NCBI RefSeq assembly: GCF_001431525.1
Contig: NZ_LDJH01000022.1
Span: 1 to 58,539 of the forward strand
DNA from: Stenotrophomonas koreensis
GTDB taxonomy: Bacteria; Pseudomonadota; Gammaproteobacteria; Xanthomonadales; Xanthomonadaceae
Reading direction: 5' to 3'
Length of the DNA: 58,539 bases
The notes under the pieces are model-generated. The model saw only the letters and a list, made by a program, of their open reading frames with translations. It was not told where the DNA came from and searched no databases. This document shows, piece after piece, positions 9,501 through 17,810 of the stretch (its first letter is position 1; the number at the start of each line of letters is the position of its first letter). The position numbers were made by a program, and so were the translations under genes.

Positions 9501-10361
9501 TCACTCGATGTTTTGCACTTGTTCGCGGATCTGGTCGATCAATACCTTCAGCTCGACGGCAGCATTGGAGGTGCGGCTGTCGACCGACTTTGACCCGGTG
9601 GTATTGGCTTCGCGGTTGAATTCCTGCAGCAGGAAATCCAGCCGCCGGCCCACCGGCTCACGCGATCGCAGCACCCGTCGGATTTCAGTGATATGGCTGG
9701 CCAGGCGGTCCAGCTCCTCATCCACATCCAGCTTCTGCAGCCACAGCACCAGTTCGGCTTCAGCCCGCCCCGGATCGACCGGATGCGGCAGGTCGGCCAG
9801 GCGTGCCGCCAGCTTGGCGCGCTGGCCTTCACGGATGGCCGGGATCAGCTCGCGCACCTGTCCGGCGATGCGTTCAATGCCATCGACACGCTCGGCAATT
9901 GCGGCGGCCAGCTTTTCGCCTTCCCGCTCACGCGCGGCGATGAAGCCATCGAGCACCTCATCCAGCAGCGCCAGCGCCTGCGTCTGCAGGGCCAGCGGAT
10001 CCACCGCCTCGCCCCTGACCACGCCCGGGTACTGCAGCAGTTCGGTCAGGCTCACCGTCATCGCCGGGAAACGCTCACGCAGCTGGCCGGCCAGATCACC
10101 CAGCTGCTCGACCAGGGCGTGGTTGATCGCCAGCGCGGTGCTGCCTTCCGGCGCACGCAGGCGCAGCACCGCATCGATCTTGCCGCGGTTCAAGCGGACA
10201 CTGATGCGCTCGCGCAACGCCGCTTCGGCCGCGCGCAGGTCGTCGGGCAGGCGCAGGCCGATTTCCAGGAAACGGTGGTTCACCGAGCGCAGTTCACACG
10301 ACAGCGTGCCCCATGCGGTGCTGCGCTCGCCGCCGGCCCAGGCGGTCATGCTACGGATCAT
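9501..10361 (-). CDS. yicC: YicC/YloC family endoribonuclease
   Basis: Member of the YicC family, shown in E. coli to be an endoribonuclease that promotes decay of certain small RNAs. The 286 residues match the family length. The N-terminal [11 protein letters not shown] and the RSVNHRFLE signature are typical, and the C-terminal DUF1732 segment carries [22 protein letters not shown]. It lies upstream of gmk with a 47-nt gap, an order conserved in many proteobacteria. It is divergent from rph, another RNA-processing gene, across a 106-bp intergenic region. Confidence 0.92.
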   Translation of the reverse strand: MIRSMTAWAGGERSTAWGTLSCELRSVNHRFLEIGLRLPDDLRAAEAALRERISVRLNRGKIDAVLRLRAPEGSTALAINHALVEQLGDLAGQLRERFPAMTVSLTELLQYPGVVRGEAVDPLALQTQALALLDEVLDGFIAAREREGEKLAAAIAERVDGIERIAGQVRELIPAIREGQRAKLAARLADLPHPVDPGRAEAELVLWLQKLDVDEELDRLASHITEIRRVLRSREPVGRRLDFLLQEFNREANTTGSKSVDSRTSNAAVELKVLIDQIREQVQNIE

Positions 10362-10467
10362 GGCCAGGTCCCCATGTCTTCAAAGGGCAGATGGTACCCT
10401 AGCCGGCCGCGCAGACCGCCACCTGGTGCTGTCTGCGCTCCTGTTTTGGCCAGATTCCGGTAACCCC

Positions 10468-11196
10468 ATGACCAGCTTTTCCCGCCCCTCCGGCCGCGAT
10501 GCCTCCCAGCTGCGCGACGTGCGCATCGAGCGCGCCTTCACTTGCCACGCCGAAGGTTCGGTCCTGGTCAGCTTCGGCAACACCCGGGTGCTGTGCACCG
10601 CCAGTGTCGACAACAAGGTGCCGGGGTTCCTGCGCGGCAAGGGCGAAGGCTGGGTGACGGCCGAGTACGGCATGCTGCCGCGCGCCACCCACACCCGCAC
10701 CGACCGTGAAGCAGCGCGTGGCAAGCAGGGCGGACGCACACTGGAGATCCAGCGCCTGATCGGCCGCAGCCTGCGCGCCTGCGTGGACCGCAATGCGCTG
10801 GGCGAACGCACCATCACCCTGGACTGCGACGTGCTGCAGGCCGATGGCGGTACCCGCACCGCGGCCATCACCGGCGCCTATGTCGCCCTGGTCGATGCGG
10901 TCAACACCCTGCTGGCCAAGCGCGAGATCAAGCGCAACCCGATCATCGGCGCGGTGGCGGCGGTGTCGGTGGGCGTCTACCGCGGGGTTCCGGTGCTGGA
11001 CCTGGATTACGCAGAGGACAGCGACTGCGACACCGACATGAACGTGGTGATGAACGATGGCGGCGGTTTCATCGAACTGCAGGGCACCGCCGAGGGCCAT
11101 GCGTTCCGGCGCGACGAGCTCGATGCGCTGCTGGTCCTGGCCGAGCAGGGCATCGGCGAGCTGCTCGCCGCCCAGCAGGCGGCGCTGGCCGCATGA
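10468..11196 (+). CDS. rph: Ribonuclease PH
   Basis: Phosphorolytic 3'-to-5' exoribonuclease that trims tRNA 3' ends. It has 242 residues, the usual length. The RNase PH signatures [11 protein letters not shown] at the start, [14 protein letters not shown] and [18 protein letters not shown] are all present. The same frame stays open far upstream, antisense to yicC, but only the ATG at [10 protein letters not shown] fits the family. It is the first gene of a tightly coupled unit: its stop overlaps the ATG of the next gene by 4 nt. Confidence 0.96.
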   Translation: MTSFSRPSGRDASQLRDVRIERAFTCHAEGSVLVSFGNTRVLCTASVDNKVPGFLRGKGEGWVTAEYGMLPRATHTRTDREAARGKQGGRTLEIQRLIGRSLRACVDRNALGERTITLDCDVLQADGGTRTAAITGAYVALVDAVNTLLAKREIKRNPIIGAVAAVSVGVYRGVPVLDLDYAEDSDCDTDMNVVMNDGGGFIELQGTAEGHAFRRDELDALLVLAEQGIGELLAAQQAALAA

Positions 11197-11582
11197 GCCA
11201 GCAACTGGCCCTGACCACCCTGCTGGTGGACGACTACGACCGCGCCATCGCCTGGTACACCACGGTGCTGGGCTTCGAGCTGCGTGCCGACACCGCCCTC
11301 GGTGCCGGCAAGCGCTGGGTCGTGGTGGCGCCGGTGGGCAGCCAGGCCGGCCTGGTGCTGACCCTGGCCAGCACGGTCAACCAGCAATCGCGGATCGGCG
11401 ACCAGACCGGTGGCCGGGTGGGCTTTTTCCTGCACACCGATGACTTTGCCCGCGACCATGCGGCGATGACCGCCCGTGGCGTGCGCTTTACCGAAGCACC
11501 GCGGCAGGAGCCGCACGGCACGGTGGCGATCTTCACCGACCTGTACGGCAACACCTGGGACCTGCTGGAACCTGCACCATGA
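11193..11582 (+). CDS. VOC (glyoxalase/bleomycin-resistance) superfamily protein
   Basis: Single-domain vicinal oxygen chelate protein of 129 residues. It has the paired beta-alpha-beta-beta-beta pattern: [19 protein letters not shown] opens the first module and [17 protein letters not shown] the second. It ends with the typical [12 protein letters not shown] strand, where a His and an acidic residue would bind a metal. The function is unknown; relatives include glyoxalases, dioxygenases and binding proteins. Both ends overlap neighbours by ATGA, so it is translated with rph and rdgB. Cotranslation with nucleotide-housekeeping genes suggests a related cleaning role, but that is inference. Confidence 0.85.
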   Translation: MSQQLALTTLLVDDYDRAIAWYTTVLGFELRADTALGAGKRWVVVAPVGSQAGLVLTLASTVNQQSRIGDQTGGRVGFFLHTDDFARDHAAMTARGVRFTEAPRQEPHGTVAIFTDLYGNTWDLLEPAP

Positions 11583-12181
11583 AACAACTCGTCCTGGCCA
11601 GCGGCAATGCCGGCAAACTGGCCGAATTCAATCGTCTGCTGGCCCCGACCGGGATCGAAGTGGTTTCCCAGGCCAGCCTGGGCGTGGATGACGCCGAGGA
11701 AACCGGGCTGAGCTTTGTCGAAAACGCCCTGCTCAAGGCCCGCCATGCGTCCCGGCTCACCGGCCTGCCCGCGCTGGCAGACGACTCCGGGCTGTGCGTG
11801 GACGCCCTGGGCGGCGCGCCGGGGCTGTATTCGGCCCGCTATGCCGGCAGCCACGGCGACCATACGGCCAACATTGCCAAGCTGCTGGCCGAGCTGGACG
11901 GGCTGCCCATCGAGCAGCGCGCTGCCCACTTCCACTGCACCCTGGTGGTGGTCCGGCATCCCGGGGACCCGGATCCGCTGATCGCCCAGGGCCGCTGGCA
12001 TGGGCAGATCCTGACCGCCACCCGCGGTGCGGGCGGCTTTGGCTATGACCCGGTCTTCGGCGATCCGGCCAGCGGCCTGTCGGCTGCCGAGCTCAGCCCG
12101 GAGGCGAAAAACGCCGTCAGCCACCGCGGCCTGGCGCTGGCCCGGCTGATCCCGGCACTGCCGGCCTTTCTCGGGGCCTGA
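11579..12181 (+). CDS. rdgB: XTP/dITP diphosphatase (RdgB/HAM1)
   Basis: House-cleaning pyrophosphatase that hydrolyses dITP, XTP and related non-canonical purine triphosphates to monophosphates, keeping deaminated bases out of DNA and RNA. It has 200 residues. Family motifs are the N-terminal ASGNAGKLAEF, the central ADDSGLCVDALGGAPG and GFGYDPVF, then a late SHRG segment. It is coupled by a 4-nt overlap to the VOC gene and followed 6 nt later by hemW. The rph-rdgB-hemW order is common in gammaproteobacteria. Confidence 0.95.
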   Translation: MKQLVLASGNAGKLAEFNRLLAPTGIEVVSQASLGVDDAEETGLSFVENALLKARHASRLTGLPALADDSGLCVDALGGAPGLYSARYAGSHGDHTANIAKLLAELDGLPIEQRAAHFHCTLVVVRHPGDPDPLIAQGRWHGQILTATRGAGGFGYDPVFGDPASGLSAAELSPEAKNAVSHRGLALARLIPALPAFLGA

Positions 12182-12187
12182 GCCAAG

Positions 12188-13345
12188 ATGGCCAGCCTGA
12201 TTCCACCGCCGCTTTCGCTGTACATCCACCTGCCCTGGTGCGTGCGCAAGTGCCCGTACTGCGACTTCAACTCGCATGCCGGCAAGGGCGCACTGCCGTT
12301 TGATGCCTATATCGATGCGCTGATCGCCGACCTGGACCAGGACCTGCCACTGGTCTGGGGCCGGGTGGTCAACAGCGTGTTCTTCGGCGGCGGCACCCCG
12401 AGCCTGTTTCCGCCCGACGCCATCGCCCGCATCCTGGATGCGGCCAGCGCGCGTTTGCGCTTTGCCCCCAGTGCCGAAGTGACCCTGGAAACCAACCCGG
12501 GCACCGCCGAGCACGGCCGTTTTGATGGCTATCTCAAAGCCGGGGTGAACCGGCTGAGCTTTGGCATCCAGAGTTTCAACGATGCGGCGCTGGAAAAACT
12601 CGGCCGCATCCACGACAGCGCCCAGGCCGAAACAGCAGTCAAGCTGGCCCAGGATGCCGGCTTTGACAACATCAACCTGGACCTGATGTACGCCCTGCCC
12701 GGCCAGGACCTGGCCGCGGCCGAGCATGACCTTGAGCGCGCCTTTGCGCTGCAGCCGGCCCACATCAGCCACTACCAGCTCACGCTGGAACCGAACACCA
12801 TTTTCTTTGCCCGCCCGCCGAAGGGCATTCCGGATGAAGATGCGGCCTGGGACATCCAGGAACACTGCCAGGCGCTGCTGGCGCAGGCCGGCTACGCCCA
12901 GTACGAGGTCAGCGCCTATGCCCGGCCCGGCCGCCAGTGCGCGCACAACCTCAACTACTGGCGCTTTGGCGACTACCTGGGCATCGGCGCCGGTGCCCAC
13001 GGCAAGATCAGCTCCGGGGCGCAGCAGCAGATCCTGCGCCGCTGGAAGGTCAAGCACCCACAGACTTTCATGGATACTGCCGGCACCCCGGCCAGCATCG
13101 GCGGCGATGACATCATCACCCCCGAGCGCCTGCCGTTTGAGTACATGCTCAACCTGCTGCGCCTGCACGAAGGCTTCAGTGAGCGGGATTTTTCCGCACG
13201 CACCGGGCTGGACGCAGCAGTGCTGGCCCCGGCATTGGCAACGGCCAGCACGCGTGGCTGGTTGAGCGGCAACGATGGGCACTGGCAGCCGACCGAACTG
13301 GGCCGGCGCTTTACCAATGACGTGATCGAGCTGTTTCTGGCCTGA
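12188..13345 (+). CDS. hemW: Radical SAM heme chaperone HemW
   Basis: Radical SAM protein that binds heme and delivers it to respiratory enzymes. It was long annotated as a second coproporphyrinogen oxidase. It has 385 residues. The [4Fe-4S] motif CVRKCPYC (Cys18, Cys22, Cys25) has the CxxxCxxC spacing and is followed by the aromatic-Asp-Phe typical of the HemN family. FGGGTPSLF and ETNPGTAE are the SAM-binding strands. It lacks the N-terminal extension of true HemN. It is the last gene of the rph unit, and 110 nt follow before the next CDS. Confidence 0.94.
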   Translation: MASLIPPPLSLYIHLPWCVRKCPYCDFNSHAGKGALPFDAYIDALIADLDQDLPLVWGRVVNSVFFGGGTPSLFPPDAIARILDAASARLRFAPSAEVTLETNPGTAEHGRFDGYLKAGVNRLSFGIQSFNDAALEKLGRIHDSAQAETAVKLAQDAGFDNINLDLMYALPGQDLAAAEHDLERAFALQPAHISHYQLTLEPNTIFFARPPKGIPDEDAAWDIQEHCQALLAQAGYAQYEVSAYARPGRQCAHNLNYWRFGDYLGIGAGAHGKISSGAQQQILRRWKVKHPQTFMDTAGTPASIGGDDIITPERLPFEYMLNLLRLHEGFSERDFSARTGLDAAVLAPALATASTRGWLSGNDGHWQPTELGRRFTNDVIELFLA

Positions 13346-13455
13346 GCGCAGCGCTGGCGGTAGCGGCGGCGGTGGCGGCCCTGCCCGCTGGCATCTGCCG
13401 CCACTGGCAGCGCGCGGCTCAGACGTTTAAAGTTTGCCATTCAGGGGAACGCAGG

Positions 13456-15891
13456 ATGCACACCATGGCCGGTTCACAGCGAACACTGCCCACGCCGGAT
13501 GTACCCACAATGTTGCCTGCCAAGGTTCTCGCCCTGCTTGATGAGCTGCAGCAGCTCGCCCAGGGCATTCTGCTTACCCCGCTCACCCTGACCATCGTCG
13601 AGCTGGAACGCGACCTGATGCGGCATGCCGATGTCTCCCGCAACAGCCAGCTGCAGATGGACCTGCTCAGCCAGGCCCGGCATGTGATGCCGATGGGCGA
13701 GGCATTTGCCCGTCATTACCTGGCAGTCTGCCGGCAGGCGCTGTGCAGCCTGCACGAACCGGCCGCCAACCACACTGCCTCGAGCAAGCCGCTGGCTGGC
13801 GAGCTGTCGCTGGTGCAGGACATCCAGATTGATCGCGACATCTTGCTGAGCGATCTGGCCCGCCGCGAGGCCCCACGCCACGCCACCGCACTGCATGTGC
13901 TGTCCCAGCGCATGGCCGTGCTCGCCGGCCGCCCGGCCTACGATATCGAGCAGGTTCCGCTGTCCCCGCACTGGCTGTGCCGGCGCCTGCCGCAGGCCAG
14001 CGAGTCGCTGGAGCTCAGCGAAGAAGCCTCGCTGGTGCTGTACAAGGCCTTCGGCCGGATGGTGCTGGAACGCCAGGCCGAACTGCTGGAACGCGCCAAC
14101 AGCCTGCTGGCCAGCCATGGCGTGTTGCCGGGATTGGTCTACCAGCCCTTCCTGCCCCGGCCGGCCGGCCGCAGGCGCGGCAGCGCGCCGTCGCCGGCCA
14201 GCAGCGATGCTACGGCCCGCACTCCCGCCGAGCGCAGCGAGCAGCGCCGCACCCGCCCGGCCGGCCCGGAGCGGCCACTGACCCAATGGCAAGGACAAAG
14301 CACCGGCAACTCCTGGCGTGAAAGCCTGCAGGAAGTGGCCAGCGAGTCGGCGGCGATGGCCATGCAGCCCGGACAGGCCCTCAATGCAGCGGTCAGCGAT
14401 GAGGATCTGGCCGACCTGCAGCAGATGCTCAGCGCCGCCCGCCAGGCCTACGGCGGCCATCTGCCGACCACCACGGCAGGCATCGGCGCCAGCAGCGGCT
14501 CCGCCGCACCGGCAGATCCCGCCGCCGAACCGGCCATCCCGGCGGCCAGCACCGGCAGCAGCCCGGGCTTGAGCAGCCCGGTGATCAGCAACCTGCTGGC
14601 CCGGCTGCAGGGGCTGACCGGCGACCGGCCGGCCAGTGCCACCCGCTCCATCGACGATATCCGCAACGCCCTGCTGGCCCAGGCGCGCGCCGAACATGGC
14701 CCGCAGGCGCAGCTCTCGCCGCGCGACAACGACACCATGGATCTGCTTGGCCTGCTCTACCGGCAGATCCAGGCACATATGCGCAGCGACACCAGCGCCA
14801 ACGAATTGCTGGCGCAACTGCAGCTGCCGCTCGTACGCGCGGCGATTTCCGACCCCGGCTTCTTCGTCCGCGACGAGCACCCCGCGCGCGAGCTGCTCAA
14901 CGCCGTGGCCGAATCCGGCGCGCTGTGGCTGGGCAGCGAGGATATCGACCCGGTGCTGGTGCAGAAGCTGGGCCAGACCGTGCAGAAGGTGGTCAGCGAA
15001 TACGACGGCGACGAGCAGGTCTTCGCCGCGGCCACCGAGGAAATCCAGAACCACTACCGCACCGCGGTCCACAAGGCCGAACTGTCCGAGCGCCGCTTCA
15101 TCGAGGCCGCCCGCGGCAAGGAACGGCTGGAAACGGCCCGTCGGCTGGCCGAAAAAACCATTGAAGCGGCCTGCAGCACGGCCCCGGCACCGCCGCGCTT
15201 TGTGCAGAACCTGATGCGCCAGGCGTGGAACGATGTGCTGATGCTCACCCTGCTGCGCCAGGGTGAGCAGTCGCCCGAATGGAACGAGCAGATCGCGGCC
15301 ACCGAACGCATCGTCGCCCTCACCACCCAGCCGGCCGGCAGCCAGGCCGACAGCCAGTTCGGCCGGCAACTTGAACAGGCCCTGGGCCAGGTCGGCTACC
15401 ACGCCGATGAGGCCGGCGCGATTGCCCGCCGCCTGTCCACCCCCGGCGGCGAGGACGACACCACCTCGCGCACCGAGCTGACCGCCAAGCTGCAGGCACG
15501 CACGCGCCTGGGCGAACAGGGCGGGCGTAACGAAGACCTCGCCCAGCAGCCCCCCCTGCCGCCACGCAGCATCGGCGAGGAGTCGTGCTACCAGCAGCTG
15601 CGCGGCCTGCCCTTCGGCACCTGGTTTGATTTCCACATCAACCAGCAGGGCGATACCCGGCGCCTGCGCATGTCCTGGTTCAGCCAGCTCACCGACAACG
15701 CCCTGTTCGTCAACGCCCGTGGGCAGAAGGTGGCCGAACACACCATGGACAGCCTGGCCCGGCTGATGGCCCAGGGCCAACTGCGGGTGGTCAATGAAAG
15801 CCAGGGCCGGCTGATCGACCGTGCCTGGCAGGCGACCCTGCGCACCCTGCGCTCACTGGCCGGCCGCGGCGGCAACAAGGAATCGGCATGA
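13456..15891 (+). CDS. DUF1631 family protein
   Basis: Large uncharacterised protein of 811 residues matching the DUF1631 family by its overall pattern: a helical N-terminal region with LSEEASLVLYKAFGRMVL near residue 190, a low-complexity Ala/Pro/Ser linker around 230-400, and a helical C-terminal half ending in a compact segment with WFDFHINQQGDTRRLRMSWFS. That last part resembles a PilZ-like beta barrel fold, which is inference. There is no signal peptide or membrane segment. The ATG at MHTMAGSQ has AGGGGAA upstream. It overlaps the following PilZ gene by 4 nt, so the two are likely made together and may form one c-di-GMP-responsive system. Confidence 0.75.
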   Translation: MHTMAGSQRTLPTPDVPTMLPAKVLALLDELQQLAQGILLTPLTLTIVELERDLMRHADVSRNSQLQMDLLSQARHVMPMGEAFARHYLAVCRQALCSLHEPAANHTASSKPLAGELSLVQDIQIDRDILLSDLARREAPRHATALHVLSQRMAVLAGRPAYDIEQVPLSPHWLCRRLPQASESLELSEEASLVLYKAFGRMVLERQAELLERANSLLASHGVLPGLVYQPFLPRPAGRRRGSAPSPASSDATARTPAERSEQRRTRPAGPERPLTQWQGQSTGNSWRESLQEVASESAAMAMQPGQALNAAVSDEDLADLQQMLSAARQAYGGHLPTTTAGIGASSGSAAPADPAAEPAIPAASTGSSPGLSSPVISNLLARLQGLTGDRPASATRSIDDIRNALLAQARAEHGPQAQLSPRDNDTMDLLGLLYRQIQAHMRSDTSANELLAQLQLPLVRAAISDPGFFVRDEHPARELLNAVAESGALWLGSEDIDPVLVQKLGQTVQKVVSEYDGDEQVFAAATEEIQNHYRTAVHKAELSERRFIEAARGKERLETARRLAEKTIEAACSTAPAPPRFVQNLMRQAWNDVLMLTLLRQGEQSPEWNEQIAATERIVALTTQPAGSQADSQFGRQLEQALGQVGYHADEAGAIARRLSTPGGEDDTTSRTELTAKLQARTRLGEQGGRNEDLAQQPPLPPRSIGEESCYQQLRGLPFGTWFDFHINQQGDTRRLRMSWFSQLTDNALFVNARGQKVAEHTMDSLARLMAQGQLRVVNESQGRLIDRAWQATLRTLRSLAGRGGNKESA

Positions 15892-16232
15892 TCGAAGATA
15901 CCCGGCGCGCCCCGCGCAGAGCCGTCCCCGAGCACGTCCCGGTCACCGACCGCATGCGCGAGCAGGTCATCGGCCGGCTCGGCAACGTCTCTGAAAGCGG
16001 CATGCTGATCCTTTCCGATGCCGAGCTGGTGGACGATGCGCTGTACCAGCTCAGCTTCCCGGTGCCCGACCGACATGGCCGCGAGGTCGCCATCGAGGTA
16101 GGCGTGCACCTGCTGTGGCGCGAACCGGCCCATGCACCGGGGCAGTACTGGGCAGGCTTCCGGTTCCTGACCCTGAGCGCCACCCATCGCGAGGCACTGC
16201 GGCAGTGGATCAGCACCGGGCAGACCAGCTGA
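15888..16232 (+). CDS. PilZ domain protein (c-di-GMP receptor type)
   Basis: Small stand-alone PilZ protein of 114 residues. The c-di-GMP binding pattern is partly visible: an Arg-rich N-terminus (TRRAPRRAVPEH), then NVSESGM as the N/DxSxxG motif after about 35 residues. Strands forming the beta barrel follow, with REVAIEVGVHLLW and GQYWAGFRFL. Such proteins bind the second messenger and act on partner proteins. Its ATG overlaps the stop of the DUF1631 gene, which is the obvious partner candidate. The short length leaves no output domain. Confidence 0.83.
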   Translation: MIEDTRRAPRRAVPEHVPVTDRMREQVIGRLGNVSESGMLILSDAELVDDALYQLSFPVPDRHGREVAIEVGVHLLWREPAHAPGQYWAGFRFLTLSATHREALRQWISTGQTS

Positions 16233-16293
16233 GGCAACCACAACCGGGAGGTCCGGTGCACAATCACAGGCTGTCGTTCCTGGATGTAAGCCC

Positions 16294-17625
16294 ATGCACC
16301 TGCCCGATCCCGCCCCGCTGTATGCCGACCACCTCCGCACCCTGACCGCGCGCGCCGATACCGCGCTGACGCGTGCCGGACGGGACCACCTGGTCATTCC
16401 ATCCGGCCGCCTGCACTACCAGGTGTTTGATGACCGCGACTATCCGTTTGCGGTCAACCCGCATTTCAAGCACTGGCTGCCGCTGACCCGGGTCCCGGAC
16501 AGCTGGATCGTCTACACCCCGGGCAAGCGCCCGCAGCTGATCTTCAACCAACCGCGCGATTACTGGCACGTGGTGCCGGCCGCTCCCAGCGGCTGGTGGG
16601 TCGAGCATTTCGACATCCACATCATCCGCGAGCCGGAGCAGGCCCTGGCCCTGCTGCCGGCCGATCCAGCCCGCTGCGCGGTGCTGGGCGAGGCCAACAG
16701 CACCCTGGGCGGTTTTGCTCCGGACAACCCCGCCGCGGTCATCGACCACCTGCACTGGCACCGCTCGTTCAAGACGCCGTATGAAATTGCATTGATGCGT
16801 CATGCGCAGGTGCCGGCGGTGCGTGCCCATCGCGCCGCCGAAGCGGCCTTCCGCGCCGGGGCCAGTGAGTTCGAGATCCACATGACCTACTGCGCGGCCG
16901 CGCAGCAGGATGCCAACGAGCTGCCCTACGGCAACATCATCGCGCTCAACGAAAACGGCGCGGTGCTGCACTACACCGAGCTGGACAAGCAGCGCCCGGC
17001 CAACCCGCGCAGCTTCCTGATCGACGCCGGTGCCTCGGCCTGGGGCTATGCGGCCGACATCACCCGCACCTACGCCGCCGACGGGCATGCGGAGTTCCAG
17101 GCGCTGATCGCTGCGGTCGATGCGGCCCAGCAGCAGCTGTGTGCACAGGTCACCGCCGGCTTCGACTACCGCCAGCTGCACCTGGACGCCCACCTGGCAC
17201 TGGCCGGGATCCTCAAGGACTTCGACATCATCAACGTCAGTGCCGAGGCGGCGCTGGCCACCGGGGTCAGCAATGCCTTCTTCCCGCATGGCATCGGCCA
17301 CCCGATCGGCGCCCAGGTGCATGACGTGGCCGGCTTTGCGCAAGGTGAGCATGGCGGTTTCATCGAACGGCCGGCCGGCCAGCCCTACCTGCGCATGACC
17401 CGCGTGCTGCAGCCGGGCATGGTGGTGACCATCGAGCCGGGCCTGTACTTCATCGACATGCTGCTGGAAGACCTGCGCGCTGCCGGCCAGGCCGATGCCG
17501 TGAACTGGGATCGCGTGGCCTTCTTCAAGCCCTACGGCGGCATCCGCATCGAGGACGAAGTGCTGTGCACAGCCGACCAGGCCGACAACCTGACCCGGCC
17601 GATCTTCGCCGAAAGCAAGGAGTGA
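16294..17625 (+). CDS. pepQ: Xaa-Pro dipeptidase
   Basis: M24B metallopeptidase that cleaves dipeptides with C-terminal proline. It has 443 residues, as in E. coli PepQ. The dinuclear metal ligands are visible: Asp in LIDAGAS, Asp in GYAADITRTY, His in FPHGIGHPIG, Glu in VTIEPGLYF and Glu in GGIRIEDEVL. It is a cytosolic enzyme completing degradation of proline-containing peptides. The coding sequence ends inside a heptamer repeat tract, and the last three codons belong to it. It converges with the related peptidase gene pepP. Confidence 0.95.
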   Translation: MHLPDPAPLYADHLRTLTARADTALTRAGRDHLVIPSGRLHYQVFDDRDYPFAVNPHFKHWLPLTRVPDSWIVYTPGKRPQLIFNQPRDYWHVVPAAPSGWWVEHFDIHIIREPEQALALLPADPARCAVLGEANSTLGGFAPDNPAAVIDHLHWHRSFKTPYEIALMRHAQVPAVRAHRAAEAAFRAGASEFEIHMTYCAAAQQDANELPYGNIIALNENGAVLHYTELDKQRPANPRSFLIDAGASAWGYAADITRTYAADGHAEFQALIAAVDAAQQQLCAQVTAGFDYRQLHLDAHLALAGILKDFDIINVSAEAALATGVSNAFFPHGIGHPIGAQVHDVAGFAQGEHGGFIERPAGQPYLRMTRVLQPGMVVTIEPGLYFIDMLLEDLRAAGQADAVNWDRVAFFKPYGGIRIEDEVLCTADQADNLTRPIFAESKE

Positions 17626-17648
17626 GTGGAGAGGAGTGAGGAGTGAGA
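17615..17648. repeat. Heptamer tract at the pepQ 3' end
   Basis: Imperfect 7-nt units (AGTGAGT, GGAGAGG, AGTGAGG, AGTGAGA) run through the pepQ stop codon into the intergenic region. The period is 7, so loss or gain of one unit would shift the reading frame. Confidence 0.6.
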
Positions 17649-17714
17649 GAAAGCGTGGCCGGGTGTCGGTACTGTCCTGGCTGCTTCTTGCTGTCGATTG
17701 TGCTGATGTGACAG

Positions 17715-17734
17715 AGGGCGCCAGTGGGCGCCCT
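17715..17734. terminator. Hairpin between convergent pepQ and pepP
   Basis: An 8-bp stem (AGGGCGCC with GGCGCCCT) has a four-base loop and a short T run (TTTGT) on the plus strand. It probably ends pepQ transcription and possibly also acts on the opposite strand. Confidence 0.6.
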
Positions 17735-17782
17735 TTGTCATGCCAGGCAGGCAGCAGAAACAAGCCGACCGGGCCCCTCCCG

Positions 17783-17810
17783 CGTTACTCGTTACTCGTT
17801 CCTCGCCTCT
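17783..17810. repeat. Heptamer tract at the pepP 3' end
   Basis: Consecutive 7-nt units CGTTACT, CGTTACT, CGTTCCT and CGCCTCT cover the pepP stop codon and reach into its last codons, giving the repetitive C-terminus EARREARNE. It is comparable to, but not the same sequence as, the tract at the end of pepQ. Confidence 0.6.

Noticed and set aside
9484..10467. Upstream extension of the rph frame antisense to yicC
   Set aside because: RNase PH begins at the [10 protein letters not shown] methionine. The extension is yicC's complementary strand and lacks any domain.
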